Origin: Bugula neritina
Lineage: Eukaryota; Bryozoa; Gymnolaemata; Cheilostomatida; Bugulidae
Reading direction: 5' to 3'
NCBI GenBank assembly: GCA_964035545.1
Contig: OZ037766.1
Coordinates: 28,767,673-28,797,672 of the forward strand
DNA length: 30,000 nucleotides
This document shows, one piece after another, positions 28,905-30,000 of the stretch. Position 1 is the stretch's first letter, and each line of letters starts with the position of its first letter. Position numbers and translations under genes: made by a program. A model generated the notes under the pieces. It had not been told where the DNA came from. It saw only the letters and a list, made by a program, of their open reading frames with translations, and searched no databases.

Positions 28905-30000
28905 CTTTCTATTTACTTACATCTATTATCCTACCCATGAGGTAACCAGGAATAGTGGTGGGAGCGCAACTTCTTTAAGTTCTATGTTATTACATTATTT
29001 CTCTATGCACTTCAGCTTTAAATTCAAACAACCTTTTGATTCTTCATCTTTCTTGTTTCCATTCTCACCTCGTTATTCATTTATCTAACCATCTGTCTAT
29101 GACTCTTCCACTCCCTTCTTTCTATCCTCTCTCTTCCTTTAACCAACCCACATAACTATGTCCCCGTAACCTAATAGTTATTTTGATCATAGACATCAAA
29201 TGAGTTGAATATGAAAAAAATATTTCTTTCTGAAATTTTAATCAAACATTACCTCATCAGCTCACCTATTCACCCATATTATTTTTACATTTCCTAACAT
29301 GTTTCACAATTCAGTAGTAAACTAGATGAAATAGTATTTAAATATCTACTTCAAACTATTGTCCATGTATAAGTTTCACACCAACTACTTACACTAAATA
29401 TCTAATTATCAAAAATCCAACTCTTCATTTACCAGCTTAAAATTTAAATTTCAAAAACTGTTTTTGTTGGACTTCATATAGAACTATTTGAAACTACTAA
29501 TCATCTAAACTCACATCAAAGAGATTATTATATATAATATAATAATTTGCTCAATAACTAGCTTATTTAAATGTGTAAAAGATCGTGCATAAAGTATCCA
29601 GTTATATGTTGATTTCATTCCCTTAAATAAACTGACACAATATATGTTTTGTTTGAGTGGCACTAGAATTTATCTACTTAGGTTATTAATCACCATTTAA
29701 TTTTCCTTAAAAAAATTTCCTTAGCTTCAATTACTTTCCCATTTATTTAACCCTGTATAATATTTCAAAAATATTTATGGCCTGCTGATTCTTTTATTTC
29801 TCTAACTGATAGTTTAAAATTTTTAAGCATAAAAACTGCAAAATGAACCCACCCTGTAACAGCCACACTCTGCATATTATAGTAATATGGATGCAAGTTT
29901 GCATATATGTAATAATAAATTGCACGCTTTAAATTTAATACTATATTATCTTTGCATGTTTTAATTACTTAATATAAAGTAATCTAATTGCATGACATCT
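28905..30000. other. 3' flank of the modular gene, no further gene seen
   Basis: AT-rich, with a CT-rich stretch around 29040-29140. The first AATAAA after the stop is at 29626-29631, about 720 bases downstream, and may be the poly(A) signal; another is near 29913. Open frames here are short and without motifs. Confidence 0.45.

Overview
This is AT-rich, intron-containing DNA from an invertebrate animal. The main evidence is a tandem family of genes encoding secreted short-chain collagens of the spongin/short-chain-collagen-C4 type. This family is known from sponges, cnidarians, molluscs and other aquatic invertebrates. Phase-1 GT-AG introns, an animal-type Ty3/gypsy retrotransposon, other transposon relics and abundant microsatellites agree. 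The species cannot be named from the sequence; a lophotrochozoan is plausible but not shown.

Layout. (1) 1-1430 is the 3' part of collagen copy A, which carries a 2-bp frameshift and a damaged poly(A) signal and looks like a pseudogene. (2) 3581-7490 is collagen copy B: seven exons, 461 residues, with an expanded 12-bp repeat coding eight LKEE tetrads. (3) 10316-23076 is collagen copy C: seven exons, 455 residues. It is spread over 12.8 kb because intron 4 has received a 768-bp TTAA-flanked inverted-repeat element (13360-14127) and a 7.6-kb antisense Ty3/gypsy element (14374-21984). Intron 2 of copy C holds a 328-bp spacer-less palindrome. The intergenic DNA between copies is also duplicated, including a 128-bp block of about 96% identity and a CCAAT/TATA-like promoter, so the array grew by duplication of units of roughly 6 kb. 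(4) 25222-28904 is an unrelated five-exon gene for an unrecognised 419-residue protein with three related helical modules and a long basic tail. Its first intron holds a C-rich, telomere-like degenerate array of about 0.9 kb. (5) 28905-30000 is AT-rich and non-coding as far as can be seen.

How things fit together. Copies B and C should give secreted trimers: signal peptide, coiled coil, one cysteine, an uninterrupted Gly-X-Y helix (43 and 50 triplets), then a 10-cysteine C-terminal domain related to collagen IV NC1. The paralogous copies serve as internal controls: copy A preserves the empty sites of both insertions in copy C. The retroelement is defective (stops and frameshifts in gag and pol) although its LTRs differ by only about 2%. 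It carries an extra zinc-finger ORF where an env gene would sit.
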